Source: Sphingomicrobium arenosum (lineage in GTDB: Bacteria; Pseudomonadota; Alphaproteobacteria; Sphingomonadales; Sphingomonadaceae). Taken from it: DNA of 64,000 nucleotides. The first letter of the stretch is position 1. Each line of letters begins with the position of its first letter. Shown here piece by piece: positions 62,737-64,000 of the stretch. The notes under the pieces were generated by a model. The model saw nothing but the letters and a program-made list of their open reading frames with translations. It was not told where the DNA came from and made no database searches. Location: NCBI RefSeq assembly GCF_026157085.1, contig NZ_JANPVN010000001.1, positions 620,001 to 684,000 of the forward strand, read 5' to 3'. Both the position numbers and the translations under genes were made by a program.

Positions 62737-64000
62737 ACAATCTCAATCTCTGGCCGATCGGCAATTGCCAGGTCAGCGCGTTGGTCGATGACCAGGCGGG
62801 CTTCGTCTGGGGCTGCCAGCCGCAGGTCGATGGCGATCCGCTGTTCTGTTCGCTGCTCGAACCCAAGGGCGAAGGGCGCGTGGGCCTGCCGCGCGGCGAA
62901 TGGCGCTTCGCACTCGAGAAGCAGGTTTCGGCAGAGCCGCGCTATGACGGCAATTCGCCGATCCTTATCACCCGTCTGACCGACGAGGATGGGGGCGCGG
63001 TCGATGTCTACGATTTCTGTCCGCGCTACATGGCCAAGGGACGGCTTTATCGCCCCGTCGCCTTCGCGCGGATCGTTCGCCCGGTGGCGGGCGGGCCGCG
63101 ATTGAAGATCATGCTCAACCCCGCGACCGGCTGGGGGGAGGAGGATGCCGATCGCACGCGCGGGTCCAATCATGTGCGCTATCTGACCGAGCCTGCGCCG
63201 CTTCGCCTCTCGACCGATGCGCCCGTGGGGCGCGTGCTCGACGGCCGGGCGTTCCGGATCGAACGCGACATGGCGTTTTTCCTCGGCGCGGACGAGAGCT
63301 TTCAGGGCGCGATAGGGCCCAATGTCGCGCGGATGATGGACAAGACCAAGCGCCACTGGATGCATTGGGTGCGCGGTCTGGCGGTGCCCTTGGATTGGCA
63401 GGATATGGTGATCCGCTGCGCCATCACGCTCAAGCTGTGCCAGCATGAGGAAACGGGCGCCATCGTCGCCGCGCTGACGACCTCCATCCCGGAAGCGCCG
63501 GGGTCGGAGCGCAACTGGGATTATCGTTATTGCTGGATCCGCGATGCCTATTACACCGTGCAGGCGCTCAATCGCCTCGGCGCGCTCGACGTGCTCGAGG
63601 GCTATCTCCATTATCTGCGCGATCTCGTCGACGGGGCCGAGGGCGAGGAGTTGCAGCCACTCTATGGCGTGGGGGGCAATGCGCAGCTGACCGAGGGGTT
63701 TGCAGAAGCGCTGTCTGGCTATCGCGGCATGGGGCCGGTGCGCATCGGCAATGCCGCCTTCACCCAGTCGCAACATGATGCCTATGGCCAGATCGTCCTG
63801 TCGAACGCGCAGGCCTTCTTCGACAAACGCCTGTTTCGCGCCGGGGACGAGAGCGATTTCCGGCAGCTGGAAGCGATCGGCGAGATGGCGGCGGCTAAAT
63901 TCGACGAACCCGATGCGGGGCTGTGGGAATTTCGAACGCGCGCCTCGGTGCATACCTATTCCTCGGTCATGTGCTGGGCAGCGGTCGACCGGCTCGCCAA
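62733..64000 (+). CDS. Glycoside hydrolase family 15 (trehalase/glucoamylase-like), N-terminal part
   Basis: 422 residues are visible and the frame stays open to the window end. The start is [21 protein letters not shown] beta-sandwich N-terminal domain (about 1-230) precedes the (alpha/alpha)6 barrel, whose first signature NWDYRYCWIRDAYY is at 261-274 and DAGLWEFR near 391. The neighbour otsB suggests a role in trehalose or glycan turnover. A 485-residue minus-strand open frame opposite it is only a shadow. Confidence 0.9.
   Translation, partial: MNNLNLWPIGNCQVSALVDDQAGFVWGCQPQVDGDPLFCSLLEPKGEGRVGLPRGEWRFALEKQVSAEPRYDGNSPILITRLTDEDGGAVDVYDFCPRYMAKGRLYRPVAFARIVRPVAGGPRLKIMLNPATGWGEEDADRTRGSNHVRYLTEPAPLRLSTDAPVGRVLDGRAFRIERDMAFFLGADESFQGAIGPNVARMMDKTKRHWMHWVRGLAVPLDWQDMVIRCAITLKLCQHEETGAIVAALTTSIPEAPGSERNWDYRYCWIRDAYYTVQALNRLGALDVLEGYLHYLRDLVDGAEGEELQPLYGVGGNAQLTEGFAEALSGYRGMGPVRIGNAAFTQSQHDAYGQIVLSNAQAFFDKRLFRAGDESDFRQLEAIGEMAAAKFDEPDAGLWEFRTRASVHTYSSVMCWAAVDRLA

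Noticed and set aside
62496..63953. A 485-residue minus-strand frame opposite otsB and the GH15 gene
   Set aside because: The plus strand encodes conserved HAD and GH15 motifs. The GH15 frame lacks a stop only because the window ends.

Overview
The window is about 64 kb of high-GC, densely coding chromosomal DNA. Gene content and gene order point to an alphaproteobacterium of the order Sphingomonadales. The main evidence is the short class II ProS without an editing insert, rpsB-tsf-pyrH-frr-uppS-cdsA-dxr-rseP-bamA-skp-fabZ in one run with no lpxD or lpxA, a DUF3775 protein, and the alphaproteobacterial types of Icd and bL31. Most genes are core housekeeping genes. Many neighbours overlap by ATGA or GTGA. 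There is one tRNA (anticodon CAT). I saw no rRNA, transposase, integrase, phage gene or CRISPR array.

Layout. 1-2.5 kb: end of a cytochrome c maturation operon (ccmF partial, ccmG, ccmH, TPR ccmI-like). 2.5-7.4 kb: alanine dehydrogenase, Kup potassium transporter, a PRC-barrel membrane protein, a 2H phosphoesterase, DUF3775 and tRNA-Met. 7.5-12.8 kb: a sorbosone-dehydrogenase-like protein with a cytochrome c tail, then all three proline synthesis genes (proB divergent from proC-proA across an AT-rich spacer). 12.8-20.5 kb is the most accessory part: an NAD(P)-binding protein, a GNAT, a 39-residue peptide gene, a winged-helix/TPR regulator with a striking repeat cluster upstream, a TfuA-YcaO pair led by an 83-residue protein ending in Gly-Gly, a DUF1622 membrane protein and a beta-lactamase-fold hydrolase. 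20.7-28.7 kb: proS, the lipoprotein exporter lolCE/lolD, a secreted protein, dnaE and a methyltransferase. 28.7-31.5 kb: mtgA with a Pro/Asp/Glu tail, and a large secreted Arg/Gln-rich plus Tyr-rich repeat protein. 31.6-40 kb: alaS, a Kef-type antiporter, a secreted protein, a GNAT-nitrilase fusion and icd. 40.1-41.7 kb: psd and pssA (phosphatidylethanolamine synthesis). 42-52.7 kb: translation factors, isoprenoid and phospholipid precursors, and outer-membrane biogenesis. 52.7-57.2 kb: a vitamin B12 uptake operon (btuB-btuF-btuC-btuD) behind a cobalamin riboswitch. 57.3-64 kb: rpmE, GNAT, DUF2207-LemA, glutaryl-CoA dehydrogenase, and otsB with a GH15 enzyme cut by the window end.

The candidate for an undescribed system is the 83-residue protein-YcaO-TfuA operon at 16.2-18.3 kb. 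YcaO with TfuA is the enzyme pair known to make thioamides, and here no recognised substrate (McrA, trifolitoxin-like or thioamitide precursor) is present. Other points worth a look are three GANTC sites in perfect 6-bp tandem before the winged-helix regulator, a riboswitch-controlled btuB that seems to lack a signal peptide, and the secreted protein built on five copies of a 60-residue Tyr-rich repeat.
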